64,000 nucleotides of DNA from Nostoc sp. MS1 (GCF_019976755.1 NZ_AP023441.1:1656001-1720000); one strand, 5' to 3'. Counted from the first letter of the stretch, positions 53,285-62,192 are shown. Program-made: numbers and translations. The notes: a model not told the origin generated them from the letters alone.

Positions 53285-54217
53285 ATGTTTAAGAATTTTC
53301 GATTTAATTTCAGCTATTTATTGAGTTTGTTATTATTGGGACTTTGTATATGGGCGATCGCTAATGAATTACGAGCCTATAATTATCAGGATATTCTGCA
53401 CTCATTAGCTTCCATTCCCAAACGGCGATTGAGTTGGGCGATTGGGTTAACTATTCTTGGTTATTCAGTAATGGCGGGGTATGATATTTTAGGTTTTTAC
53501 TACGTTGATCGCACCCTATCGTGGAATAAAATTGCTTTAACTAACTTTATTAGTTCCGCTTTCAGTAACACTATCGGTTTTGCTTTATTGACTGGCAGTG
53601 CTATCCGTTACCGATTCTATACTGGTTGGGGAGTGCCAGTAGTAGCGATCGCCCAAATAATTGCCTTTGTGAATTTTACCTTTTGGTTAGGAATGCTTAC
53701 CCTTGCTGGTTTAATTTTCCTGACTAATCCTTTACCAATTCCTACCCAACTACATTTACCTTTTTCTACAGTACGTCCCTTAAGCTTTATTTTTATCTTT
53801 TTACTCGTTATCTACCTATTAGGTAGTATTTTCATTCGGCAAACATTAACAATTCGTGGTCATGTCTTCCGTTTTCCCAACTTCTCGCTATCTGTAGCTC
53901 AAATTGCCATTTCCAGCCTTGACTGGGTTTTTGCCGCCGCAGTTCTGTATGTCATCCTGCCTGTTAATTCTAGTTTATCTTACCCTGATTTTTTAGGAGT
54001 TTACTTGCTAGCGATGCTGGCAGCAGTTATTAGTAATATTCCTGGGGGGTTGGGAGTATTTGAAACTGTTATCTTGCTCTTACTTTCTTCTAAAATTTCG
54101 GCAGCAGTAATTTTAGGCTCACTGTTAGCTTATCGCGGAATTTACTATTTTCTTCCTGTATTACTAGCTGGAGGCTTATTAAGCATTTTTGAACTGAAAT
54201 ATAGAAAGAATATCTAA
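53285..54217 (+). CDS. UPF0104-family membrane protein (MprF flippase-like domain)
   Basis: 310 residues and about eight membrane helices with the layout of the lysylphosphatidylglycerol synthase transmembrane region. Characteristic stretches are LTNFISSAFSNTIGFALLTGSAIRYRFY and FLGVYLLAMLAAVISNIPGGLGVFETVILLLL, the latter being the family hallmark. It is divergent from the hydrolase/MprF-like operon and could complete a split MprF. The ATG at 53285 (MFKNFRFNFS) is preferred; a GTG at 53231 would add 18 residues without family resemblance. Confidence 0.86.
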   Translation: MFKNFRFNFSYLLSLLLLGLCIWAIANELRAYNYQDILHSLASIPKRRLSWAIGLTILGYSVMAGYDILGFYYVDRTLSWNKIALTNFISSAFSNTIGFALLTGSAIRYRFYTGWGVPVVAIAQIIAFVNFTFWLGMLTLAGLIFLTNPLPIPTQLHLPFSTVRPLSFIFIFLLVIYLLGSIFIRQTLTIRGHVFRFPNFSLSVAQIAISSLDWVFAAAVLYVILPVNSSLSYPDFLGVYLLAMLAAVISNIPGGLGVFETVILLLLSSKISAAVILGSLLAYRGIYYFLPVLLAGGLLSIFELKYRKNI

Positions 54218-54524
54218 TAATTAAAAAAAGTTTAATATTTTTGGGTTAGGTATTGCCTAATGTTACTTGCTTTGAGTTGGAAGACAAATTTAAACCAGGG
54301 CTGCCTCTACTTGTATTTGTATTAGAACAACATCGAATTAGATTTTATAACTGTGTAAGGATTAGGTGAAATGAATATTGAATATAAAAAGCATGAAACC
54401 CTTATTACATAAGCTTTAAGCTAATCAATTACTGATTTTACCTAGCCAACGCTACTGTTCAACTAAAGCCTAATAAATTACTATATAAATGTGAAAGATT
54501 CGCCCGATTTATCAATCTAGAACT
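54218..54524. other. intergenic, nothing recognised
   Basis: About 300 bp of mixed composition before the GAF gene. No repeat or gene visible; it should contain the GAF gene promoter. Confidence 0.4.
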
Positions 54525-55064
54525 GTGCAACTTCACTCTCAAGCAGAATTTGATCCTCACTCGAATAACCCTGCTGAAAAGGGTTTACAAAGAGTTCTCC
54601 AGCGTCTTGTCCAAACAATGCAAAGAGACGCACTAGTTCGACAAACAACGAACAACCTGAGAGAATCGCTACAAGTTGATCGGGTGGTGTTGTATTATTT
54701 TTATTCGCAGTGGCACGGACAAGTTACATTTGAAGCCTTAAGTTCTGAAGAATTTTCCATATTAGGCTCAAGTGGGCCAGATGAATGCTTTAATGATGAA
54801 TATGCAGCATTGTATTTAGCAGGACGTACAAGAGCGATCGCTGATATTGAATCAGAACCAATCAACCCTTGCCACCGCGACTTCCTCCGCACTCTGCAAG
54901 TCCGCGCCAATCTAGTTGTACCAGTTTTAGTACCCAAAGGATTATGGGGACTATTAGTTGCCCATCATTGCCAAGCGCCCCATTTTTGGAAAGAATCAGA
55001 TATACAACTCATGCAATCAGGGGCGCAAACTTTAGCTACATCGCCCTACATTTTGGCAAGCTGA
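54525..55064 (+). CDS. stand-alone GAF protein with DXCF cyanobacteriochrome motifs
   Basis: 179 residues, one GAF domain (about 28-175) and nothing else. It has DECF at 86-89 and a second cysteine followed by histidine (PCHRDFL, C116-H117), exactly 28 residues apart, as in DXCF-type cyanobacteriochromes where both cysteines bind the bilin. VRANLVVPVL and LWGLLVAHHCQAPHFW are standard for these photoreceptor GAFs. No kinase, PAS or GGDEF output domain is present. The GTG start is used; an ATG at 54618 would still keep the core. Light sensing is inferred from motifs only. Confidence 0.8.
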   Translation: MQLHSQAEFDPHSNNPAEKGLQRVLQRLVQTMQRDALVRQTTNNLRESLQVDRVVLYYFYSQWHGQVTFEALSSEEFSILGSSGPDECFNDEYAALYLAGRTRAIADIESEPINPCHRDFLRTLQVRANLVVPVLVPKGLWGLLVAHHCQAPHFWKESDIQLMQSGAQTLATSPYILAS

Positions 55065-55121
55065 ACTAGGTGGAGGACAAATCAATTTAAAATTACGCCT
55101 GATAGTGAATTTAACTTATCT

Positions 55122-56357
55122 ATGAACCCCCCTTCACCGCTACAACAAGCCATAGCCCAGCGCATTGCTACCAGTCCCCAAGCGCGAATAACCTTTGCAG
55201 AATATATGGACATGGTGCTATACCATCCCGAACACGGTTATTATTCAAGCAATGCAGTCAAAATTGGCTTCAAAGGTGGTGATTTCTTCACCTCAGTTAA
55301 TCTCGGCGCTGACTTTGGTGATTTACTAGCAGAACAATTCCTCCAAATGTGGGAAATTTTAGGACAACCAGTCCCCTTTTATTTGGTAGAAATGGGTGCA
55401 GGACAAGGATTATTAGCTTTACATATCCTCAAATATATTCAGGCGCAATATCCCAAGTTATTTGCCGCCTTGCAGTACCTTATTGTCGAAAAATCCCCAG
55501 GCTTAAAGCAAGAACAACAGCACCGCTTACAAGAATTTCCCGTGCAATGGTGCAATTTAGAAGACATAGCATCTAACTCAATTATTGGCTGCTTCTTCTC
55601 CAATGAGTTAGTAGATGCCTTACCAGTGCATCAGTTCACCTTAGAAGCAGGGGAGTTGCAAGAGATTTATGTAACCTTGCGGGGAGTGGGGAGTGGAGAG
55701 TGGGGAGTGGGGGAAGATAGGGGAGATACCAATCTTATTTTGTCTCCTAATTACGAATTAACAGAAATTACCGCCTCACCCTCAACCCCCAAACTTGCAG
55801 AATATTTTGAGTTAGTAGGAATTAATTTAACCCAAGGTGGTTATGAGGATGGCTATCGTAGTGAAATTAATTTAGCAGCCCTTGATTGGTTGAGTATAGT
55901 AGCAGACCGCTTGCAAAGAGGGTATGTGATAACAATTGATTATGGCTATCCTGCCAGCCGTTATTATAACCCCAGGCGATCGCAAGGAACCCTACAGTGC
56001 TACTATCAACACCGTCACCATGACAACCCTTATATCAATATCGGACAACAAGATATCACTGCCCATGTTGACTTTACCGCATTAGAGAAATGGGGTGATC
56101 GCTGCGGTTTAGCCAAGCTTGGTTTTACCCAACAAGCTTTATTTTTAATGGCTTTGGGCTTAGGAAACCGTATTGCTGCCCTTTCCCATCAACAAATCTC
56201 TGTCTCTGAATTACTAAATCGCAGACAAGCCCTACATCAACTAATCGATCCCACAGGACTAGGTGGCTTCGGAGTTTTAATTCAAGCCAAAGGGCTAACA
56301 AAACAAGAAACATCTCAACCACTCAAGGGTTTGACTATACCGGAGTTAGCCAGATGA
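55122..56357 (+). CDS. MidA/NDUFAF7-family SAM-dependent methyltransferase
   Basis: 411 residues of the DUF185 family, whose mitochondrial member methylates an arginine of complex I. Signatures: ITFAEYMDMVLYHPEHGYYSS, FFTSVNLGADFGDLLAEQF, the SAM-binding YLVEMGAGQGLLALHIL and FFSNELVDALPVHQF. In cyanobacteria a role toward NDH-1 is conceivable but unproven. Residues about 187-203 (GVGSGEWGVGEDRGD) are encoded by a ggggagt heptamer repeat that has expanded in frame inside the gene. Confidence 0.88.
   Translation: MNPPSPLQQAIAQRIATSPQARITFAEYMDMVLYHPEHGYYSSNAVKIGFKGGDFFTSVNLGADFGDLLAEQFLQMWEILGQPVPFYLVEMGAGQGLLALHILKYIQAQYPKLFAALQYLIVEKSPGLKQEQQHRLQEFPVQWCNLEDIASNSIIGCFFSNELVDALPVHQFTLEAGELQEIYVTLRGVGSGEWGVGEDRGDTNLILSPNYELTEITASPSTPKLAEYFELVGINLTQGGYEDGYRSEINLAALDWLSIVADRLQRGYVITIDYGYPASRYYNPRRSQGTLQCYYQHRHHDNPYINIGQQDITAHVDFTALEKWGDRCGLAKLGFTQQALFLMALGLGNRIAALSHQQISVSELLNRRQALHQLIDPTGLGGFGVLIQAKGLTKQETSQPLKGLTIPELAR
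55681..55716. repeat. ggggagtg heptamer repeat inside the MidA-like gene
   Basis: About five tandem units of gtgggga lie within the coding sequence and are translated as a Gly/Ser/Trp/Val-rich insertion. Complementary copies are intergenic at 15590-15624. Confidence 0.8.
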
Positions 56358-56394
56358 GGGAGATGAAGGCGATGAGGAAGACAAGGGACAATCA

Positions 56395-56452
56395 ATAACG
56401 ACTATGGACTATGGACTGTTGACTAATGACCGATGACCAATGACTAATGACC
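56395..56452. repeat. atgacta/atggact heptamer repeats
   Basis: Tandem ggactat and atgacca units in the gap after the MidA-like gene; the same family as 4423-4469. Confidence 0.75.
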
Positions 56453-56552
56453 AAATAATTAAAACTCTATATTTAAGAATGCTCAATCAGCTAGATATAG
56501 ACTAGCATAACAGTGATTACTATGAGTCGAGCATCAGAGGGGAGTTATAAAT

Positions 56553-56648
56553 ATGTCTACTCATGACCTAATAGTGCTAGTAACATTACTTAGTCCTGGC
56601 ATCTTGCTTTCAGTTGTCATTATGGCAACATTTGCCGCAGGCGGCTGA
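56553..56648 (+). CDS. 31-residue single-helix membrane peptide
   Basis: The frame reads MSTHDLIVLVTLLSPGILLS, then VVIMATFAAGG and stop. A good ribosome site (gaggggag) precedes the ATG by about 9 nt. One hydrophobic helix spans residues 6-27. The size and layout resemble the tiny membrane subunits of photosynthetic and NDH-1 complexes, but it does not match PetG, PetM, PetN, PsaM, PsbT, PsbX or Psb30 as I recall them. Probably a real, independently expressed small protein. Confidence 0.6.
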   Translation: MSTHDLIVLVTLLSPGILLSVVIMATFAAGG

Positions 56649-56776
56649 TCGCTAGATTCAGGCGTAGGGGGTAGAGAAACAACGTAAATCTGTTAACTGT
56701 CAACAGTTGATTAACTACTCCCTAACCACAGAAAATCAAACGATGACAAAGCGTCTGAATCAAAGGAACGTAAAAC

Positions 56777-57655
56777 ATGAAGGTGGCATTTCTGGGAACT
56801 GGACTAATGGGACTACCAATGGCCCAAAGATTGTTAGCAGCAAATATAGAGGTAGTCGCCTATAACCGTACCCCAGAAAAACTAGCCCCACTACAAGCAG
56901 CAGGCGCGGAAGTAGTGACACATCCCCGCTATGCCATTCGAGAGGCTGAATGCGTCATCCTTATGTTGACTAACGCCGCCGCAATATACCATGTTTTGCT
57001 TTCTGATACTTCCTGGCGGACTCTGGAAGGGCGTACTATCATCCAGATGGGAACAATTACCTCTACACAAAGCCAAGAAATTCGAGATTCTATAATTGGT
57101 GGTGGCGGCGAATATATAGAAGCACCAGTGTTAGGAAGTATACCAGAAGCAGAAGCGGGAACGCTGACGGTGATGGTAGGTGCTGAACCTCGACAATATG
57201 AACGTTGTCTAGATTTACTCAAGAATTTTGGCCCAGAACCGTTACTGATAGGGCCTGTAGGAACCGCATCTGGTTTGAAATTAGCTCTAAATCAGTTAAT
57301 AGCTTCATTAACTACCAGCTTCGCTCTAAGTTTAGCCTTTGTACAGCGTCAAGGCATTGATGTAGACAAATTTATGGAAGTTCTGCGGGGAAGTGCGCTA
57401 TATGCCCCTACCTTTGATAAAAAGCTGCAAAGAATGCTGGATGGCGATTATAGCAATCCCAATTTTCCGACAAAACACTTACTCAAAGATACAGATTTGT
57501 TTATTTCCGAAGCCCAATATCTAGGTTTGGAACTCAGCAGTATTGAAACTGTGCAGAAAATTTTACAAACAACGATGAAAATGTCATTCGCAAATGAAGA
57601 TTATTCTTCCATATTCTCCATCATTAAAGATTGGGGAGAACCAAGTGGCGGTTAG
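56777..57655 (+). CDS. NAD(P)-dependent oxidoreductase of the 3-hydroxyisobutyrate dehydrogenase family
   Basis: 292 residues. The N-terminal Rossmann fold has MKVAFLGTGLMGLPMAQRLL and YNRTPEKL, the substrate-binding strand is EAPVLGSIPEAEAGTLTVMVGAE, and the catalytic lysine lies in GTASGLKLALNQL. The family reduces or oxidises beta-hydroxy acids; plant and cyanobacterial members include glyoxylate/succinic semialdehyde reductases, a reasonable guess here. Monocistronic by context. Confidence 0.9.
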   Translation: MKVAFLGTGLMGLPMAQRLLAANIEVVAYNRTPEKLAPLQAAGAEVVTHPRYAIREAECVILMLTNAAAIYHVLLSDTSWRTLEGRTIIQMGTITSTQSQEIRDSIIGGGGEYIEAPVLGSIPEAEAGTLTVMVGAEPRQYERCLDLLKNFGPEPLLIGPVGTASGLKLALNQLIASLTTSFALSLAFVQRQGIDVDKFMEVLRGSALYAPTFDKKLQRMLDGDYSNPNFPTKHLLKDTDLFISEAQYLGLELSSIETVQKILQTTMKMSFANEDYSSIFSIIKDWGEPSGG

Positions 57656-57730
57656 GAAATAAGGGTAGAGGCGTATATATTTGCGCCCCTACGACGAGTA
57701 CAAATGTCTTTATTACCTGTACCCTACCCT

Positions 57731-58084
57731 CTATCGCCCGTTGTTAGAACGAATGATAGGATTTTCTACAGAATCCCGATACTGTTGAACTGCATCTGTG
57801 TAACCAATAGGTAGCACAGCTTCAACGTTTTCATGAGGACGGGGAATAATTACCCAAGATTCTAAAGTACCACCATAAACATTCTGTGCAGCTTCCACAC
57901 CAGCCGCCATTGCTGTCTTAACTTCGGAAACATCGCCACGAATATTAACTGTAAAACGAGCGCTACCAACTCGGATATAGCCTACGAGGGTAACACGACC
58001 AGCTTTCACCATAGCATCTGCTGCTGCTAACACAGCCGGAAAACCCTTAGTCTCTAACGCTCCCACTGCCTGTAATGACGACAT
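57731..58084 (-). CDS. ccmK4: carboxysome shell protein CcmK4
   Basis: A BMC-domain hexamer subunit of 117 residues (AVGALETKGFPAVLAAADAMVKAGRVTLVGYIRVGSARFTVNIRGDVSEV, ending in a tail IRSNNGR). Length and sequence fit CcmK4, one of the minor shell proteins encoded away from the main ccm operon. It follows ccmK3 by 88 bp on the same strand; CcmK3 and CcmK4 form mixed hexamers in studied cyanobacteria and tune shell permeability. The K3/K4 naming rests on family knowledge and pairing. Confidence 0.9.
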   Translation of the reverse strand: MSSLQAVGALETKGFPAVLAAADAMVKAGRVTLVGYIRVGSARFTVNIRGDVSEVKTAMAAGVEAAQNVYGGTLESWVIIPRPHENVEAVLPIGYTDAVQQYRDSVENPIIRSNNGR

Positions 58085-58172
58085 TTAGTAATCTCCTGTA
58101 TGAATAATTAATTTACGTGGCGTACCAGTTTATTGTACGCAGGCACGCTACATAGGCTAATAGCAAAATTGC

Positions 58173-58484
58173 TTAGAAAACCCTAAAAGGATCTGATTTT
58201 TCGGTAAAGTGAATGGGAAGGATATCTTCCACATTTTCTGGAGGATTAGGAACTATATAATGAGTGATAACTTCACCACCATGTGCTTGTTCACCAGCCT
58301 CAATTCCCGCCTCAACGGCTCTTCTTACTTCAGCAACGTGTCCGCGCACAGCCACTAACATACGAGCGCTTTCTGCCTGACCATAATATACTAAGGTGAC
58401 TGCGGCAGATTTTACCATCGCATCTGCTGCCGCAAGCACAGCCGGAAATCCTAAAGTTTCAATTACGCCAACCGCCATTGGCAT
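58173..58484 (-). CDS. ccmK3: carboxysome shell protein CcmK3
   Basis: A BMC-domain protein of 103 residues (VGVIETLGFPAVLAAADAMVKSAAVTLVYYGQAESARMLVAVRGHVAEV). Compared with CcmK4 the pore region differs (ESARM versus GSARF) and the tail is shorter (EKSDPFRVF), which suits CcmK3. It is first in the two-gene ccmK3-ccmK4 unit. CcmK3 does not assemble alone in studied species but joins CcmK4 hexamers. Confidence 0.88.
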   Translation of the reverse strand: MPMAVGVIETLGFPAVLAAADAMVKSAAVTLVYYGQAESARMLVAVRGHVAEVRRAVEAGIEAGEQAHGGEVITHYIVPNPPENVEDILPIHFTEKSDPFRVF

Positions 58485-58643
58485 GGCATTAGCTCCTGAT
58501 AAAAAAAGTTAAGTGATATTAATTGTACGAGGCTTTCGACCCCATTGTGATACCAAGGGGGAAATTTCTTTTGGGAGATGAGGGAGATGAGGGAGACAAG
58601 GAAGCAGAGGAGAAAAAATAACTGTCAACCCTTCTCTACGAGA

Positions 58644-58681
58644 CGCTACGCTCAGGGTAAACTGTCAACTGTCAACTGATA
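58644..58681. repeat. actgtca heptamer repeats
   Basis: Tandem actgtca units close upstream of the hydrolase start at 58693; related to the acaactg repeats at 17228. Confidence 0.7.
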
Positions 58682-58692
58682 AACTAGAATCC

Positions 58693-59598
58693 ATGTTTCC
58701 AAATTTTTTACCAGCCACAGTCGAGCAACTTACCGAAGCTGAGTCGATCGCCTTAGCTAGAAGTATTCAAACTCACGCGATCGCTACTCCCTTAAGTAAT
58801 CAACCAATCACTACAGCCTATGTACGTCAAGGGATTGGGAGTACACCAATTTTATTAATTCATGGCTTCGATAGTTCTGTATTAGAATTTCGTCGTCTTA
58901 TACCACTGTTAGCACAAGAGAATGAAACTTGGGCGGTGGATTTGTTGGGTTTTGGATTTACAGAAAGACTTGCTGGGATACAGTTTAGCCCTGTGGCTAT
59001 AAAAACTCATCTATATTACTTCTGGAAAACTCTGATTAACCAACCTGTAATTTTGGTGGGTGCATCAATGGGGGGTGCGGCGGCGATTGATTTTACGCTC
59101 ACTTACCCAGAAGTAGTAGAGAAGTTAGTGTTAATTGATAGTGCTGGTTTGCGGGGGGGTTCACCGCTAACTAAATTTATGTTTCCCCCATTGGATTATA
59201 TGGCGGCTCAGTTTTTAAGGAGTCCGAAAGTGCGCGATCGCGTGGCTCGTGCTGCTTACAAAAATCCTAGTTTTGCCACCCTTGATGCTCTATATTGTGG
59301 TGCATTACATTTAGAAATGCCTAGCTGGCCTGAAGCTTTAATTGCATTTACTAAGAGTGGTGGCTACTCTGCTTTTAGATTTAAAAAACTGGCTGAAATT
59401 GTCTCACCTACTCTAATTTTATGGGGTGATAACGATAAAATTTTAGGTACTGAAGACGGCAGAAGATTTAAAAGAGCGATTCCTCATAGCCAACTCATCT
59501 GGATTGAAGATTGTGGTCACATACCACATTTAGAACAACCGAGTATTACTGCTCAACATATCCTTAACTTTGTAACTGAAAAGGTTGGAAGTTACTAA
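58693..59598 (+). CDS. alpha/beta hydrolase
   Basis: 301 residues, soluble. ILLIHGFDSSVLEFRRLIP is the oxyanion region, the nucleophile elbow is VGASMGGAAAIDF (GxSxG), the acid is in LILWGDNDKILG and the histidine is in IEDCGHIPHLEQP. Divergent from ccmK3; no functional link is evident. Substrate unknown. Confidence 0.88.
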   Translation: MFPNFLPATVEQLTEAESIALARSIQTHAIATPLSNQPITTAYVRQGIGSTPILLIHGFDSSVLEFRRLIPLLAQENETWAVDLLGFGFTERLAGIQFSPVAIKTHLYYFWKTLINQPVILVGASMGGAAAIDFTLTYPEVVEKLVLIDSAGLRGGSPLTKFMFPPLDYMAAQFLRSPKVRDRVARAAYKNPSFATLDALYCGALHLEMPSWPEALIAFTKSGGYSAFRFKKLAEIVSPTLILWGDNDKILGTEDGRRFKRAIPHSQLIWIEDCGHIPHLEQPSITAQHILNFVTEKVGSY

Positions 59599-59720
59599 TT
59601 ATCATTTCTGTATCTATAAATTTGTTTAATAGAGCGATCTCCTAGTATCTAGTTACCATAAAATTTTGGAACTTCTTCACATCGAATGCCATCTTTATGG
59701 ATAAAGTGGGGAGTTAGACT

Positions 59721-60233
59721 ATGCTTAAATTATCAAAAAAATCTGTATCAACATTAACAATATTCAGCTTATATTGTATTAACTTAGTAATATTTACAAA
59801 TCCTGTAATGGCAGGAGAAGCAATTCTAGATAGAAATTGTCGCTATTACGTGAGAACGCCAGAAAATCTTAAAAAAGTACCTCCCCAAAATCGTGCGACT
59901 GTCTACTTCACATCTGGATTTAATACAGGTAAACAAAAATACTTTTTACAAGTGCTAAAGTTTCCCAATTCTACAAGTGTTTTCTGTTTAGTCAATCCTC
60001 ATACTAAAACAAATCAAAAAATAAATAAAATCCAACTAATTCAAGATAAAAAAATAGAAAAAATAGAAAATTTTCCCGACAAACCAGCAAGTTATATAGT
60101 TAGAGCAGAAGGGGATAAAAAAGAAAATTTATTCCGAGTTATTTATCAACTAAATCTCAGTAATCCTTACGATCCAAAGTTGTCACCGCTAGTCAAAATA
60201 TATAATAAAAGCTATATAAAAACTGCCAAATAA
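59721..60233 (+). CDS. exported hypothetical protein
   Basis: 170 residues with an N-terminal signal peptide (LSKKSVSTLTIFSLYCINLVIFTNPVMAG, cleavage near MAG). The mature part is small, basic and beta-rich (CRYYVRTPENLKKVPPQNRATVYFTSGFNTGKQKYFLQVLKFP), with two cysteines that could form a disulfide. No family recognised. Coding character and a ggggag ribosome site support it. Confidence 0.7.
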   Translation: MLKLSKKSVSTLTIFSLYCINLVIFTNPVMAGEAILDRNCRYYVRTPENLKKVPPQNRATVYFTSGFNTGKQKYFLQVLKFPNSTSVFCLVNPHTKTNQKINKIQLIQDKKIEKIENFPDKPASYIVRAEGDKKENLFRVIYQLNLSNPYDPKLSPLVKIYNKSYIKTAK

Positions 60234-60280
60234 CCTAATAAGTAGAAGGACTAAATTAAACTTAACTTGATAGCGCCGGG

Positions 60281-60338
60281 TTTCGACTGCGCTCAACCCT
60301 CTTCTAATAAGGTTAACGAGCATTGAGCGTAGTCGAAA
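60281..60338. repeat. inverted repeat tttcgactgcgctcaa
   Basis: tttcgactgcgctcaa (60281-60296) and ttgagcgtagtcgaaa (60323-60338) are inverted with one mismatch and a 26-bp loop. The sequence is a common dispersed palindromic element in Nostocales. Confidence 0.7.
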
Positions 60339-60381
60339 TGCGTCTTATAAGTAGCTCAGTGTTAAAAATTATCGCTATGGC

Positions 60382-60415
60382 AAGGCAGGAGGCAGGAGGC
60401 AGAAGGCAGGAGGGA
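60382..60415. repeat. ggcagga heptamer repeats
   Basis: Tandem ggcagga units between the exported protein gene and the pseudouridine synthase gene. Confidence 0.7.
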
Positions 60416-60506
60416 AGAGGGTTATAGCCTTGTTTACCTTTCTTAACTTAGCTTTGTTTTTTCCCACCGACTTACTTAAATAATTGTGTCCACCTACTTA
60501 GTCCGC

Positions 60507-62132
60507 TTAAAATGGCGTTTTTACGTGTAAATGAATAGTCGCTCCTGAGTGCGGATGCTGAAAGCGAAGTTCTCTAGCGTGCAAGTATAACCGACTTACC
60601 CCAGTCGTGCAACCATAAAAGCGATCGCCTAAAATTACCACTCCTAATCCTTGCATATCCGCCGCATGAACTCGCAATTGATGGGTGCGTCCTGTGAGTG
60701 GGAAAAATTTAATCCGGGTGTAGTCTCCTTCTTTTGCGATCGCACGATACTGTGTCACACTAGGTTTACCACGTTGCCAGTCAACTTGCTGATAAGGTCG
60801 ATTTTTGGGATCTCCCCACAATGGCAAATCAATTATCCCTGCGTCCGTACCAACAACTCCCGCAAGTACAGCTTCATAAACCTTGTAAACTTGTCGCTGT
60901 TGAAACTGCTGGCTAAGTAAACTATAGGTTTGTCTATCTTTTGCTAGTAAAAGAATCCCAGATGTATCCTGATCCAAGCGATGTACAGCTGCAAGCATCT
61001 TCCCATCAGGTAACAAATGACGCAAACGACTAACAACACTATCTTGGCTGTCAAGATAACGTCCAGGAACAGATAACAACCCAGTCGGTTTGTTTACAGC
61101 AATCAGCCATTCATCCTCATAAATTACATTACTGCCAAAATCTAGAGTAGAAGAGTGAGATTTCAAACCCGACAACAAAAACCCCATCAAAGGTTGACAT
61201 CGTTCCGTGCAAGCACCGTAAAACTCACCCTGAATTTTATCTTGAGAAGATGAACCCCACCAAAATTCAGCCATTGCTAGGGGTTTAAGTCCATGAGTTG
61301 CCGCATAATGTAGTAGTTTAGGCGCACAACAGTCTCCTGTTCCTGTTGGTAAACCACTCGGCATTAATTGCTGTAATGATACCGATTGTCCCAGAAAATT
61401 CATCAGGCTGTAAGCAGCGTGCATTTGCGTCTGTAATTGCCGAGATAGAGATTTTCGCTTTTGCTTGAGGTGTTGTATCCTAGCGTTTGCTGTAGCGATC
61501 GCTTCCTCTAATGGTTGCAGCACCTTGTCTCGTTCTTGCTTCAATCGCCGTTTTTCCATCCCATCCTGACGGCTTTCTTCCTCAAGTTGTGCCAATGCCG
61601 TAGTCAGTGCAGTTTGTGAGATTTCGGATAATAACAAACGCTTTTGTTGACGTTGATACTTGCGTTGACGATGGCGATCGCTCATTACTTGCAACTGCTG
61701 CTCAAATTCCTGATAAGCAGTATCATACAGTTGCCTTTCTGGCAGTTGGTTGAGAGTAATCAACTCCTGCTTAATAGCATCTAACTCAGCCAAAGTCTGC
61801 GCCTCATCCAAAGCAACTTGCTCTCTCCCTGGAATTGGTGGAACCCAACAATCAACTACACTTTGACCATTGAGCAACCCAGAGAAAGCCTTCAGTACCC
61901 GTCTTTCGCCAGTCGGCATTTCCACTAGTAAGATGCCATACATTTTTCCTTCACGAGAGTATAGCTCATCATGAGCGAGTTCCTGCATTAAATCACGAGC
62001 GATTGTCTCTGCTAAAAGTGTACGAGGCAACCTCAACAAATCCCCAGATTGCAGACAATACCCTTCATACCAATAGTTAGCAGACAAATCATCACCCATC
62101 AAATGTGACAACCTATCTAATACCTCCATCAA
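60507..62132 (-). CDS. RluA-family pseudouridine synthase with long N-terminal extension
   Basis: 541 residues. The C-terminal 220 form the RluA catalytic domain: VIYEDEWLIAVNKPTGLLSVPGRY, catalytic aspartate in AVHRLDQDTSGILLLAKD, VYKVYEAVLAGVV and PLTGRTHQLRVHAA. The N-terminal 300 residues contain a long coiled coil (about 130-250, KQELITLNQLPERQL ... EESRQDGMEKRRLKQERDKVLQPLEEAIATANARIQHLKQKRKSL) and a cysteine pair (GDCCAPKLLHYAATHGLKPLAMAEFWWG). The long form is known in several bacteria; the RNA target is probably rRNA or tRNA. Confidence 0.9.
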   Translation of the reverse strand: MMEVLDRLSHLMGDDLSANYWYEGYCLQSGDLLRLPRTLLAETIARDLMQELAHDELYSREGKMYGILLVEMPTGERRVLKAFSGLLNGQSVVDCWVPPIPGREQVALDEAQTLAELDAIKQELITLNQLPERQLYDTAYQEFEQQLQVMSDRHRQRKYQRQQKRLLLSEISQTALTTALAQLEEESRQDGMEKRRLKQERDKVLQPLEEAIATANARIQHLKQKRKSLSRQLQTQMHAAYSLMNFLGQSVSLQQLMPSGLPTGTGDCCAPKLLHYAATHGLKPLAMAEFWWGSSSQDKIQGEFYGACTERCQPLMGFLLSGLKSHSSTLDFGSNVIYEDEWLIAVNKPTGLLSVPGRYLDSQDSVVSRLRHLLPDGKMLAAVHRLDQDTSGILLLAKDRQTYSLLSQQFQQRQVYKVYEAVLAGVVGTDAGIIDLPLWGDPKNRPYQQVDWQRGKPSVTQYRAIAKEGDYTRIKFFPLTGRTHQLRVHAADMQGLGVVILGDRFYGCTTGVSRLYLHARELRFQHPHSGATIHLHVKTPF

Positions 62133-62192
62133 AGCTATGATGACAAATCCAATAGATAAGATAGTTCGTAGTAAGGACTTTAGTCCTTAACA

